64,000 nucleotides of DNA, taken from NCBI GenBank assembly GCA_012519845.1, contig JAAYPK010000035.1, positions 1 through 64,000 on the forward strand, written 5' to 3'. Source of the DNA: Clostridiales bacterium (lineage in GTDB: Bacteria; Bacillota; Clostridia; Clostridiales; Clostridiaceae). Under the pieces are notes generated by a model. The model did not search any database and had not been told where the DNA came from. It saw only the letters and a list, made by a program, of their open reading frames with translations. The translations under genes were made by a program, and so were the position numbers. This document shows, piece after piece, positions 18,452 to 27,087 of the stretch. Within the stretch, counting starts at the first letter, position 1. The number at the start of each line of letters is the position of its first letter.

Positions 18452-19441
18452 ATGGAAGAGAAAATAATTAAGATAATGTATGATAACTATAATTTAAAAG
18501 TTGATTCTATTGAAAGGAATAAAAATGTATATAAATTAAATTCAAATGGAGTAGCCTATTGTTTGAAAATAATTAAATATGAATATTCACATTTCTATTT
18601 TATTATTTCGGCCATTCTTCATATACAAAATAAAGGTTATAGTGGCACACCGGAAATTATTAAAACAAAAGATGGAGCTTATTATATAAAGATATTAGAT
18701 AAATATTGCTACTTAACAAAATGGATTGGAGGAAGAATAAGCGATTATAGTAATATAAAGGATTTAGAAAATACATCATTTGAGTTAGGTGAATTTCATA
18801 AATATAGTGAAGGATTTACACTTAATGATAATATGAAACCTAGAATTTATTGGTTTTCTTGGATAAAGATCTTTAATACTAGAAAAAATGAAATATTAGA
18901 TTTTAAAAATAGAATTAATCAAAAATGTATCAAAAATGAATTTGATAAGTTATATTTAGAATATTTAGACAAAGAAGTTATGAAAGCGGAGAAGTCTATA
19001 AAAGGTATAAACAATTCTAATTATAAGGAGTATATGGAGAGAGAGGTACTTAAAAGGGGATTTTGTCATCATGATATAGCAAATCACAATGTGCTGGTGG
19101 ATTTATATGGAAATGTAAATTTAATTGATTTTGATTATTGCATTTTAGATTCATCATTGCACGATTTAGGATCCTTAATAATTAGAGCTTTGAGAAAGAA
19201 TAATTGGGATCAAGAGATTGGAGAAAAAATATTTAGAGCATATAATTTTTCAAAACAAATTAATAAAGAAGATATATTGTTTTTGAAATATTTCATTACT
19301 TTTCCACAAGGTTTTTGGCAATTAGGAATTCAAAAATATTGGGAGCAGCAGCTTTGGGATGAAAAAGAATATTTAGGAAAACTGGAGAGATATTTAGAAG
19401 AGAGAGAAAAAATAGAAAACTTTACCAAGGAGTTTTTTTAG
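18452..19441 (+). CDS. CotS-family spore coat protein (kinase fold), copy 1
   Basis: About 329 residues with the CotS/YutH kinase-like (APH-type) fold. Catalytic-type motifs are retained: HHDIANHN (Brenner HxDxxxxN) and LIDFDY (metal-binding DFD). In B. subtilis CotS is an inner-coat protein made under sigma-K. The gene opens a plus-strand run with the ATT-start gene and the second CotS copy. No clear AGGAGG precedes ATG (only a weak GGAATAAA). Any phosphotransferase activity is unproven. Confidence 0.88.
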   Translation: MEEKIIKIMYDNYNLKVDSIERNKNVYKLNSNGVAYCLKIIKYEYSHFYFIISAILHIQNKGYSGTPEIIKTKDGAYYIKILDKYCYLTKWIGGRISDYSNIKDLENTSFELGEFHKYSEGFTLNDNMKPRIYWFSWIKIFNTRKNEILDFKNRINQKCIKNEFDKLYLEYLDKEVMKAEKSIKGINNSNYKEYMEREVLKRGFCHHDIANHNVLVDLYGNVNLIDFDYCILDSSLHDLGSLIIRALRKNNWDQEIGEKIFRAYNFSKQINKEDILFLKYFITFPQGFWQLGIQKYWEQQLWDEKEYLGKLERYLEEREKIENFTKEFF

Positions 19442-19471
19442 TTTTTAAAAAATTTATTAGGAGGGATTATT

Positions 19472-20215
19472 ATTAATAATTTAACATTATCTGAATATTT
19501 ATTAAATAAGGATATTATAGTTAAAGAAAAAAAACTATACAATCTAAAAGAAAAATCAGAAGAAGACTTACTTGGACAAATTAAATTAATAAATTACCTT
19601 CATAATATATTGGCTTCTTACGGTGAAGGTATTAGCAGAATTGAATGTAAATTAGGTAAATTATTAGAAAGTATGAATGTAATATTAAAAATATCAAAAA
19701 AACAATTAGAAGAAATTAAGTGGAAGAAGAATAGAGATAATGTAGAAAGCTTTTTATTTATATATGGTGATGAAATAATTAATGCAGGAGAAAAATCATT
19801 AGGTGAAATAGTAAAAATGGATTACTATGATCTTCTAAAAAGAAGCATGAAGAAAAAAGAAATATGCCTTGGACAAGTAACAAAAGAAAATTTAAGAGTA
19901 ATGGATAGAGTTGAAATCGGAACATTAAAAAGTGCTAGTTATAATTTAATTGAAGAAGATATATTTATGATTATTAAGGAAGAGGTTAGAGAAAATCCAA
20001 AATTTAATTATAATTATATATTAACTCAATATGTTTCTATAGCAAATTTAAAAGACAATAGTGAGGAATATATAAGATGCCTTCTTGAATATCCTTATGA
20101 CTTATTAAAAGAATGGAAAAGATATGTAAAAAAAAGAAGAGGTGATAATGTAGATAAATATTTATGTAATATGAAAAGAATTATAGAATATGAGCTTAGA
20201 AAGGATTATATATAA
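19472..20215 (+). CDS. Unknown coat-island protein, apparent ATT start codon
   Basis: About 247 residues, family not recognised; charged, Lys/Glu-rich, mostly helical in appearance, no membrane segment. The frame is open from 19442. A perfect AGGAGGG (19459-19465) is followed by three in-frame ATT codons, and the one at 19472 has ideal 6-base spacing; there is no ATG, GTG or TTG near it. The first conventional codon, TTG 19610, has no ribosome site and would discard 46 codons of normal-looking coding sequence. It sits between two CotS genes, overlapping the next start by one base. A recent ATG-to-ATT mutation or a sequencing error are alternatives. Confidence 0.7.
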   Translation: MNNLTLSEYLLNKDIIVKEKKLYNLKEKSEEDLLGQIKLINYLHNILASYGEGISRIECKLGKLLESMNVILKISKKQLEEIKWKKNRDNVESFLFIYGDEIINAGEKSLGEIVKMDYYDLLKRSMKKKEICLGQVTKENLRVMDRVEIGTLKSASYNLIEEDIFMIIKEEVRENPKFNYNYILTQYVSIANLKDNSEEYIRCLLEYPYDLLKEWKRYVKKRRGDNVDKYLCNMKRIIEYELRKDYI

Positions 20216-21261
20216 TGAAAAATTTAAGATATCCTGATAAAAATTATTTAATGGAATATGATTTAACTATGGATTTTTTTTATGAATTAGATCTTCAGGT
20301 ATTTGATGTTATTCCTTTAAGAAAGATTTTTATATTACACACAAATAAAGGAAAGAAGGTATTAAAGAAAGTTGATTATGAGGAAGAAAGAATAAATTTC
20401 ATTAGTAGTTATTTAGATAAAATAAGTGATATTTGTCCTGGAATAGTAAAATTTTATAAATACAAAGAAGATAAATTTTTAATAAAGTATAAAGGGAATA
20501 ATTATTTAGTGATGGATTTAATTGAAGGAAGAGAAGTTACATTTACAAATCCAATTGAATTTAATATGGCAGCAGAGTTTCTTGGAAATTTCCATAAAAC
20601 ATCTCAAGAAGTATTAATGAATTTAAAAAATGATATCCCTATAGAAAAAAATTTCATAAACAAAATAGATGATGCAATTAAGGACATACGTGAAATAAAA
20701 ATGTGGGTAGAAGAATATAAATATAAAAATGAATTTGATAGTATTTTTATAGATAAAGTACAAGAATATTTAGATGAAATTCAGGAAGCAAAAGAATTTT
20801 TAATGAAAGTAGAAAATTACTATGGAAAAGAAATAAAAAAGGAATTAGCAGTGTGTCATAATGATCTTGCTGAACATAATTTTATAATAAAAGATGAGAA
20901 AATAAATTTAATTGATTTTGATTATTTAACAATAGACTTAAAAGTGGTGGATATAGCAGATCTTTTATTAAAGGGTATAAAGAATAATGCTTTTGATTAT
21001 GAAAAAGCTAAAAAGGCCTTAAGAGAATATAGAAAAAGTAATACAATAAATAGTTATGAATATGATTATATTTATGCTTTGATGAAATTTCCAAGGGATT
21101 TTTATTCGTTGACCAAAAGTTATTATAAAAAAGAAAAAGCATGGAATTATAATGTGTTTTTAAATAGATATAATAATAAACTTATTAACGAAAGTTTTAG
21201 AAGAGAATTTCTTGAAAATTATAGAGATGAATTTGTAAATAAAGACCTTATAATTAATTAA
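20215..21261 (+). CDS. CotS-family spore coat protein (kinase fold), copy 2
   Basis: About 348 residues. The kinase-fold signature is visible as CHNDLAEHN and LIDFDY, both catalytic-type motifs, plus an N-terminal lobe with LKKVDYEEE that could supply the nucleotide-binding Lys. The start overlaps the previous stop (TAATG), so translation is coupled to the ATT-start gene. It is divergent in sequence from copies 1 and 3, indicating old duplication. It is convergent with the second GT4 gene. Location in the inner coat is inferred from the family. Confidence 0.88.
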   Translation: MKNLRYPDKNYLMEYDLTMDFFYELDLQVFDVIPLRKIFILHTNKGKKVLKKVDYEEERINFISSYLDKISDICPGIVKFYKYKEDKFLIKYKGNNYLVMDLIEGREVTFTNPIEFNMAAEFLGNFHKTSQEVLMNLKNDIPIEKNFINKIDDAIKDIREIKMWVEEYKYKNEFDSIFIDKVQEYLDEIQEAKEFLMKVENYYGKEIKKELAVCHNDLAEHNFIIKDEKINLIDFDYLTIDLKVVDIADLLLKGIKNNAFDYEKAKKALREYRKSNTINSYEYDYIYALMKFPRDFYSLTKSYYKKEKAWNYNVFLNRYNNKLINESFRREFLENYRDEFVNKDLIIN

Positions 21262-21313
21262 TGTATTAAATCCCATAATAGATTTTATATAAAAAATATT
21301 ATGGGATTTAAAA

Positions 21314-22432
21314 TTATGAAAGCATTGATTTATATGCAGCAATAGTTTTATTTGCTGTTTCTTGCCAGGAAAAGTCCATGCTTCTAATTAGGCTTTTATT
21401 AAACATTGAAAGCATTAATAAATTATCATTTAAAACTCTATTTATAGAATCGCTTAAGTTCTGAATATCATATGGGTTAATTAATATAGCAGAATCTTCA
21501 CAAATTTCTGGGAGAGAAGTTAAGTTTGATGTAATTACTGGTGTGCCACAAGCCATGGCTTCTAGTGGTGGAAGTCCAAACCCTTCATAAAAGGAAGGAT
21601 AAACTAACATTTCACATCCGTTATAAAATATAGGTAGGTCTTCAAGTGGAACAAAGCCAGTAAAAATAACATCATTACTAATTTTCAAATCATAGGTTTT
21701 TTGTTTATATTTTTCATATGATAAACCTTTTCTACCAACAATAACAAGTTTTGTGTTTTTTCTGTCTGTTAAGGGGATATTCGAAAAAGCTTCTATTAGT
21801 CCCATTATATTTTTCCTTGGACTAAAGCCTCCAACATATAAGATAAAATTATCAGTAATTTGGTACCGGCTTGTAAGGATTTTTTTACAAAATACTTTAC
21901 TTATAGGTGTATATATAGATTCAGCTGCAAGAGGTGTAACATAAATTTTCTCCTTAGGGAAATTAAATTCTTTTATAATATCTTTTTTTGAAAATTCTGA
22001 TACAGTTATTATACCTTCACAAGAATTAATTATTTTGGGCAATTCATCATGGAAGATTCTTAGATATTTTTCGCTTACAGTTTCAGGCATTCTTAGTGGA
22101 ATAATATCATGCAACGTAATGGTCTTTTTGCAATATATATTTTCTGATAAGCCAACTCCATTTTGTGGAACGTGATAAAGATCCATGTTTTTTTTACCTA
22201 ATAAATTTGGAACTCTAACATCATCCCAAAAGTTATCTGTAATGCTACTTATTACCGAATCTATATGAAAATTATTATTTAAATCCTTAAGAGAAGAATC
22301 ATCAGGTAAAAAGATAAGATAGTCATTATTTTTATCTACGGTATTTAAGCTTGAAATTAATTGATAGGTATAGGTACCAATACCGGTTCCTCTGTACCAT
22401 TTTGCTGCTCTTCCGTCAATACCAATCTTCAT
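21314..22432 (-). CDS. GT4-family glycosyltransferase (coat-island copy 2)
   Basis: About 372 residues, paralogous to the GT4 at 17210: the N-terminus GTGIGTYTYQL and donor-site motif YPSFYEGFGLPPLEAMAC are near-identical in pattern. It lies between CotS copies 2 and 3 on the opposite strand, the same arrangement as the first GT4, suggesting duplication of a GT-CotS module. Likely modifies a spore-surface polymer; substrate unknown. Confidence 0.9.
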   Translation of the reverse strand: MKIGIDGRAAKWYRGTGIGTYTYQLISSLNTVDKNNDYLIFLPDDSSLKDLNNNFHIDSVISSITDNFWDDVRVPNLLGKKNMDLYHVPQNGVGLSENIYCKKTITLHDIIPLRMPETVSEKYLRIFHDELPKIINSCEGIITVSEFSKKDIIKEFNFPKEKIYVTPLAAESIYTPISKVFCKKILTSRYQITDNFILYVGGFSPRKNIMGLIEAFSNIPLTDRKNTKLVIVGRKGLSYEKYKQKTYDLKISNDVIFTGFVPLEDLPIFYNGCEMLVYPSFYEGFGLPPLEAMACGTPVITSNLTSLPEICEDSAILINPYDIQNLSDSINRVLNDNLLMLSMFNKSLIRSMDFSWQETANKTIAAYKSMLS

Positions 22433-22537
22433 GATGTTTCCTTTCTTAGTACTATAATTTTATTATATTAAAATGAGGTAAGTTTTGTTAATAAAAGAAA
22501 TAGGATGTACATATAAATATAAAGGAGGTGAGGCAAA

Positions 22538-23536
22538 ATGATGAGGGAATTTGAAATCGAAAGACAATTTGATATTAACATTGAAGTAATCAAAGCAAAT
22601 AAAGGGGTATATTACTTAAAGACTAATAAAGGTGAAAGATGTTTAAAAAAAATTAATTATGGTCCTCAAAAATTATTATTTGTATATGGCGCTAAAGAAC
22701 ATTTAATTAATAATGGATTTAGTAATGTTGATAATTATTTTTTGAATATAGATGGGGAGCCATATGCTTTAGTTAATGAAGATTTATATACTCTTTCTAA
22801 ATGGCTTGATGGAAGAGAATGCGATTTTCACAATATTGAAGAGGTTATACTTGCAGCAAAAACATTAGCAAAGATGCATGAAGCATCAAAAGGATATGAA
22901 CCTCCTGAAAATTCAAAGCTCAAAAGCGATTTGGGACGATGGAATCACCTTATGGAGAAAAGGATTAAGTCTTTAGATAAAATGAGAGATATGCTTAGGA
23001 AGAAAAGCAATAAAAGTGACTTTGATATAGTTTATTTGAAATCAATGGAATTTTATAAGTCTATTGGCATGAAAGCATTAAAGACATTGGAAGAGTCATC
23101 ATATTATGAGCTATGTGCAAAAGCAGAAAGTGAAAAGAGCTTTTGTCATCATGATTTTACTTATCATAATATAATATTAAATGATAAAAATGATGTGTAT
23201 GTAATTGATTTTGATTTTTGTAAAAGAGAAGTTAGAACTTTTGACATATCAAATTTCATGATAAAAGTGCTTAAGAGGGTGGACTGGAATTTTAGTTTTG
23301 CAAAATCAATAATAGATGCATATAATTCCATATCACCACTTTCTCATGAGGAACATAAAGTTCTATATGCGTATTTACAATTTCCACAAAGATATTGGAG
23401 ATTAGCAAATAGATACTACTATAATGAAGTTAATTGGGGACAAAATACATTTTATAATAAATTAAAGGGTATAGTAGATGAGAAAGATAAGTTTTTAGAA
23501 TTTTTAAGTGAATATGAAAAGGAATTTATTAAATGA
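22538..23536 (+). CDS. CotS-family spore coat protein (kinase fold), copy 3
   Basis: About 332 residues, with HHDFTYHN and VIDFDF motifs of the APH-type kinase fold, and a Trp/Tyr-rich C-terminal region (QFPQRYWRLANRYY) shared in pattern with copy 1. A very strong GGAGGTGA precedes two adjacent ATG codons; the first is used. It is divergent from the second GT4 and leads into yabG, a coat-processing protease, supporting a coat role. Confidence 0.88.
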   Translation: MMREFEIERQFDINIEVIKANKGVYYLKTNKGERCLKKINYGPQKLLFVYGAKEHLINNGFSNVDNYFLNIDGEPYALVNEDLYTLSKWLDGRECDFHNIEEVILAAKTLAKMHEASKGYEPPENSKLKSDLGRWNHLMEKRIKSLDKMRDMLRKKSNKSDFDIVYLKSMEFYKSIGMKALKTLEESSYYELCAKAESEKSFCHHDFTYHNIILNDKNDVYVIDFDFCKREVRTFDISNFMIKVLKRVDWNFSFAKSIIDAYNSISPLSHEEHKVLYAYLQFPQRYWRLANRYYYNEVNWGQNTFYNKLKGIVDEKDKFLEFLSEYEKEFIK

Positions 23537-23607
23537 TTAAGCAAAAGGATTATCTCTAAATAAGATTTTGAGGTAGTCCTTTTGTAGTTGCTTCATATTC
23601 CTTAGTA

Positions 23608-23635
23608 ACTTATTACTGTTTCTTTTCATAGAATA
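23608..23635 (+). promoter_or_regulatory. Sigma-K-like promoter of yabG
   Basis: ACT, a 16-base spacer, then CATAGAATA, an exact CATAnnnTA -10. yabG is known to depend on sigma-K in Bacillus, so the motif and gene agree. Ends 31 bases before the start codon. Confidence 0.55.
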
Positions 23636-23665
23636 GATATATATAGCAATATATGGGGGAAGATT

Positions 23666-24523
23666 ATGGTAATTGGAGACATAGTTGTTAGAAAATCTTA
23701 TGATAGGGATGTAACCTTTAAAATAATAGATATAAAAGAAAAAAATGGTGATAAGGTATATATATTAAAAGGTATATGTATTAGAATTCTTGCAGATTCA
23801 AAAGGTGTAGACTTAGAAATAGTTAATGATGATAATGAAGGGAAGAAAGATAAAATACTTAATAGTAGAGTAAATAGTGCTATAAAAAATGCTATTGCAC
23901 TTAGGGGAGATATTTTGTCAAGAGCAAAACCTAAAGAATTAAATGAAAGAGAATTAATGTTTGGGCGCCCAGGTAAAATTCTTCATGTTGATGGAGATAG
24001 TGAGTACATGGAAACATGCTTAAAAGTGTATAAACAACTTTTATTAGATGCTGTTGGAGTAGCGATACCTGAAAGACAGCAACCAGAGCAAATTGTTGAT
24101 TTAGTAAAAGAAATTAAACCTGATATTGTTGTTTTAACAGGTCATGATGGGGTACAAAAGGATACTAAAAACTTTTTGGATGTTAGTTGTTATAGGAATT
24201 CTAAATATTATATTGATGCAGTTAAGGCTTTAAGAAATTATAATGGAAGTTATGATGAGCTTGTTATTTTTGCTGGTGCATGTCAAAGTTGTTATGAATG
24301 TATGTTGGATGCAGGGGCAAATTTTGCTTCAAGTCCTAATAGAGTTTTGATTCATTGTTTGGATCCTGTTTTTGTATGTGAAAAAATCGCTTATACGAAA
24401 ATTGATAAAGTGGTAGCTATAACAGAAGTAATTAACAATACAATAACTGGAATTAAGGGGATTGGAGGGCTGCAGACGAGAGGCAAATATAGAGAGGGAT
24501 ATCCTAAATCACCTTACTTGTAA
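23666..24523 (+). CDS. yabG: Sporulation-specific protease YabG
   Basis: About 285 residues, usual YabG length. Family features are the N-terminal small beta domain (VIGDIVVRKSYDRDV), GRPGKILHVDGD, VLTGHDG and the cysteine-containing AGACQSCYECMLDAGANFASSP. YabG is a cysteine-type protease that processes coat proteins such as SpoIVA, and in C. difficile also cortex-lytic proteins. It is made late in the mother cell. It closes the coat-gene island. GGGGGA precedes the ATG. Confidence 0.96.
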   Translation: MVIGDIVVRKSYDRDVTFKIIDIKEKNGDKVYILKGICIRILADSKGVDLEIVNDDNEGKKDKILNSRVNSAIKNAIALRGDILSRAKPKELNERELMFGRPGKILHVDGDSEYMETCLKVYKQLLLDAVGVAIPERQQPEQIVDLVKEIKPDIVVLTGHDGVQKDTKNFLDVSCYRNSKYYIDAVKALRNYNGSYDELVIFAGACQSCYECMLDAGANFASSPNRVLIHCLDPVFVCEKIAYTKIDKVVAITEVINNTITGIKGIGGLQTRGKYREGYPKSPYL

Positions 24524-24636
24524 AAAGTAAAAATGAATATTTTAATAAATTGTAAAAAAAATAAGGTAAAAATGAATAAATAAATAGAAAAAAACAAAGA
24601 ATATAGTATAAGATGTGAAAATATATAAAAGATATA

Positions 24637-24665
24637 TTGACAGTGGTATTTATTAGTGATAAAAT
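24637..24665 (+). promoter_or_regulatory. Upstream sigma-A promoter of veg
   Basis: TTGACA, 17-base spacer, TAAAAT. It lies 40 bases upstream of a second near-perfect promoter for the same gene. Confidence 0.6.
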
Positions 24666-24676
24666 AAATATTTTAC

Positions 24677-24705
24677 TTGACAGAAAAATGGAATTATAGT
24701 ATAAT
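24677..24705 (+). promoter_or_regulatory. Downstream sigma-A promoter of veg
   Basis: TTGACA, 17-base spacer, TATAAT: a perfect consensus promoter. The B. subtilis veg promoter is likewise known for its strength. Confidence 0.85.
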
Positions 24706-24728
24706 TTACTATGAAAGAGGGTGTTTAG

Positions 24729-24962
24729 GTGGAGAAAAATAGAACTATTGCAACAATAAAGAAAACTATTGAAGATCACTTAGGAGAAAAGGTTGTTCTA
24801 AAAGCTAACGGTGGCCGTAAAAAAATATTAGTAAATGATGGAGTTTTAGAGAGCGCTTATCCAAGTATCTTTGTAATTAGATTGGAGAATGACACCCAAA
24901 GGACAGTGACATATAGTTATTCAGATGTATTAACAAAGACAGTTCAATTGGATTTTCTTTAG
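24729..24962 (+). CDS. veg: Veg family protein
   Basis: 77 residues, normal for Veg. Recognised from the block GEKVVLKANGGRKK and the C-terminal SYSDVLTKTVQLDF. The start is GTG with AGAGGGTG upstream. Veg is a small cytoplasmic protein that in B. subtilis stimulates biofilm formation by countering SinR and has been linked to spore outgrowth. Two consensus promoters precede it and a perfect hairpin terminator follows, so it is a short, highly expressed single-gene unit. Confidence 0.93.
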   Translation: MEKNRTIATIKKTIEDHLGEKVVLKANGGRKKILVNDGVLESAYPSIFVIRLENDTQRTVTYSYSDVLTKTVQLDFL

Positions 24963-24971
24963 AATATAAAG

Positions 24972-25001
24972 AGCTTTGATATTAGTATCAAAGCTTTTTT
25001 T
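24972..25001 (+). terminator. Terminator of veg
   Basis: A 10-bp perfect stem (AGCTTTGATA / TATCAAAGCT) with a 4-base loop and a T7 run. Confidence 0.9.
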
Positions 25002-25138
25002 ATGTATATATACTTATAGTAAGTAGCTATATGGTATTGTAAAACAGTCCATATATTCTAGTTTATATAATAATAGTAAATTATTATTATAAATTATACT
25101 TATTAATAAATTAAAATTAATATTAATTATAAAAAGGT

Positions 25139-25224
25139 AAAAAAAGAAAGATGGTGGGTTCCATCTTTCAACTATGGTATAAAAGGGTATTGAGAATTTA
25201 TGAGAGGTTATATGGTCAATAACC
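25139..25224 (-). ncRNA. Candidate small RNA upstream of sipL
   Basis: The minus strand has a complete small-RNA architecture in the 440-base gap between veg and sipL. A consensus promoter would start transcription at G25224. The first bases form a 6-bp hairpin (GGTTAT/ATAACC), followed by an A/U-rich linker of about 35 bases. The end is a 9-bp perfect stem (GAAAGATGG/CCATCTTTC) with a T7 run on this strand. Predicted length is about 86 nt. No convincing ribosome site or ORF is present. Targets are unknown; the rest of the gap is AT-rich with no other feature seen. Confidence 0.6.
25146..25169 (-). terminator. Terminator of the candidate small RNA
   Basis: 9-bp perfect stem with 6-base loop, followed on the minus strand by seven T residues (25139-25145). 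On the plus strand there is no T-run, so it works only in the minus direction. Confidence 0.75.
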
Positions 25225-25230
25225 AATATT

Positions 25231-25259
25231 ATAATACGACAAAATTAGATAGTTGTCAA
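25231..25259 (-). promoter_or_regulatory. Sigma-A promoter of the candidate small RNA
   Basis: On the minus strand: TTGACA, 17-base spacer, TATTAT. One mismatch from consensus and optimal spacing, in a region with no minus-strand protein gene. Confidence 0.7.
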
Positions 25260-25401
25260 CAGATTTTTTCACAATTATAATTTTTATTTATAGTTAGAAA
25301 TAAAATTAATTTTATAAATAAAAAATTAAAATAATAGTAATAAATATAATTGTTTTATATATAAATATTAGTAGGAATAGGTATAATGGAGGTACCAATA
25401 A

Positions 25402-26964
25402 GTGACTAATATAGATATTATTAAAGAAAATATTCAATTTCAAAAACTTGTTAAATATGATTTATCTACGATTATATTGCAGAATGAATATTTAATTCCT
25501 GATACTCAGCCAGATGTACAAGAAATTATGATGGTAGACACAAAACCCATAATAACAGGACAAAAAATAATGAATGATAAAATTATTATTGAAGGAAACA
25601 TTGAATATACAATAATTTATATACCTAGGGATGATAATGAGATATTAAATTCAGTAAAGTATTCTGAGAAGTTTACAAGTTTTGCTGATATTGTTAATGG
25701 GGATAACAATATTTCTTTTGAATCAGAATGTAAAGTTGAACATATTGAAGCACATATAATGAATGAAAGAAAAATACAAATTGATGGGGTAATGAATGTT
25801 ACTTATGAAATATTTAAAACCAGAAATTTTGATTTTGTTAAGGACATAGAAAATTCTAATAACATTCAAGTACTAAAAAAACAAGATACAATAAATAGAC
25901 TTATTTCCAGCAAAGAATTCGAGGTTTTAAGTAAGTCAGTTATTAGAATTGGAATGGATAAACCCCAAGTATTCAAAATACTAAATACTTCACTAACTCT
26001 TCATAAAAAAGATATCAAAGTAGGAGAAGACAAAATATATTTTACTTGTTATTGTAAAGTTAAAATACTGTATTTAGGTGCTGAAAGTAAAGAAGTTATT
26101 TCAATAGAAGATGATGTATTCTTGTCCAAAGAAGAAGAGATGATTGGAGCATATTCAGAAATGACATCTTATGCTTCTTATGGAATAAAAAATAGTGAAA
26201 TACAGCTTGAAGATGATGATTTAGGAGAAGCGAGAATTATTAATACAGAGTTTTTACTAGCTGCATTAGTTAAGGTATTTTCAATGGATAATGTTGAAAT
26301 AATGAAAGATGCATATTCAACAAAACACACATTAAATCTAAATAAGAAAGTTCATGAAATAGAGTTATTGAAGGGAATACAAAGTACTGAATCCATAATA
26401 AAAGACAATATATATATAAAAGAAGGGGATATTCCACCTGAAAACATAGTAGTGACTCTTGGAAATGTATTAATTACAGAAAAAAATGTTTTAGATGGGA
26501 AAGTAGTAGTTGAAGGGGTATTAAAAGCTAATATTTTATATAAAACATCAAGAGAAGAAAGATTTTTTGGTAATATTCAAGGAGATATACCTTTTACAAT
26601 TGCTGTAGATATGCCATTTGTAACATCTAAAATGAGTGCATCAGCCAATTGTACTTTAGAAAATATTGAGGCTGCTATAGAGGTTAATACAATAGCAATA
26701 AGGGGAACTGTTTCATTATCAGTAAAAGTATGTTGTGAAGAGGAAAAAGAGTTTATTGAAGATGTAATAGAATCTGAAGAAGAAATTAAAACAAAAAAAG
26801 CAAGTGTAACCATTTATGTAGTAGGTAATGGTGATACATTATGGAAGTTAGCTAAAAGATTTAATACAACAGTAGAAGAACTTGTAAAAATTAATAACAT
26901 TGAAGATGAAAATGTTATTAATCCAGGAGAAAAATTAATTATTCCAGGAAGAGCTATTTTTTAA
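25402..26964 (+). CDS. sipL: SipL-like spore coat morphogenetic protein (SPOCS/DUF3794 domains plus LysM)
   Basis: About 520 residues, as for C. difficile SipL. It has repeated SPOCS (DUF3794) beta-rich domains (roughly 35-125, 165-250 and 340-430), including YLIPDTQPDVQEI, and a C-terminal LysM domain (about 470-517: VGNGDTLWKLAKRFN). In C. difficile the LysM domain of SipL binds SpoIVA and tethers the coat to the forespore. The start is GTG with GGAGGT 8 bases upstream. Expression in the mother cell is expected, but no clear sigma-E promoter was read. Confidence 0.92.
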   Translation: MTNIDIIKENIQFQKLVKYDLSTIILQNEYLIPDTQPDVQEIMMVDTKPIITGQKIMNDKIIIEGNIEYTIIYIPRDDNEILNSVKYSEKFTSFADIVNGDNNISFESECKVEHIEAHIMNERKIQIDGVMNVTYEIFKTRNFDFVKDIENSNNIQVLKKQDTINRLISSKEFEVLSKSVIRIGMDKPQVFKILNTSLTLHKKDIKVGEDKIYFTCYCKVKILYLGAESKEVISIEDDVFLSKEEEMIGAYSEMTSYASYGIKNSEIQLEDDDLGEARIINTEFLLAALVKVFSMDNVEIMKDAYSTKHTLNLNKKVHEIELLKGIQSTESIIKDNIYIKEGDIPPENIVVTLGNVLITEKNVLDGKVVVEGVLKANILYKTSREERFFGNIQGDIPFTIAVDMPFVTSKMSASANCTLENIEAAIEVNTIAIRGTVSLSVKVCCEEEKEFIEDVIESEEEIKTKKASVTIYVVGNGDTLWKLAKRFNTTVEELVKINNIEDENVINPGEKLIIPGRAIF

Positions 26965-27087
26965 AAAAATAAATATATGTAAGTGGATGCTACAAAATGA
27001 TTTGTTTCATTTTGTAGCATTTCTTTTTTATTGAATAATAACTTTTATATGGGGAACAATAACAAATGCATGATTTGAGGTGAAAAA

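Noticed and set aside
25014-25226. Minus-strand 70-codon open frame over the candidate small RNA
   Set aside because: No ribosome binding site, and the frame runs through the terminator hairpin, so it is unlikely to be translated.
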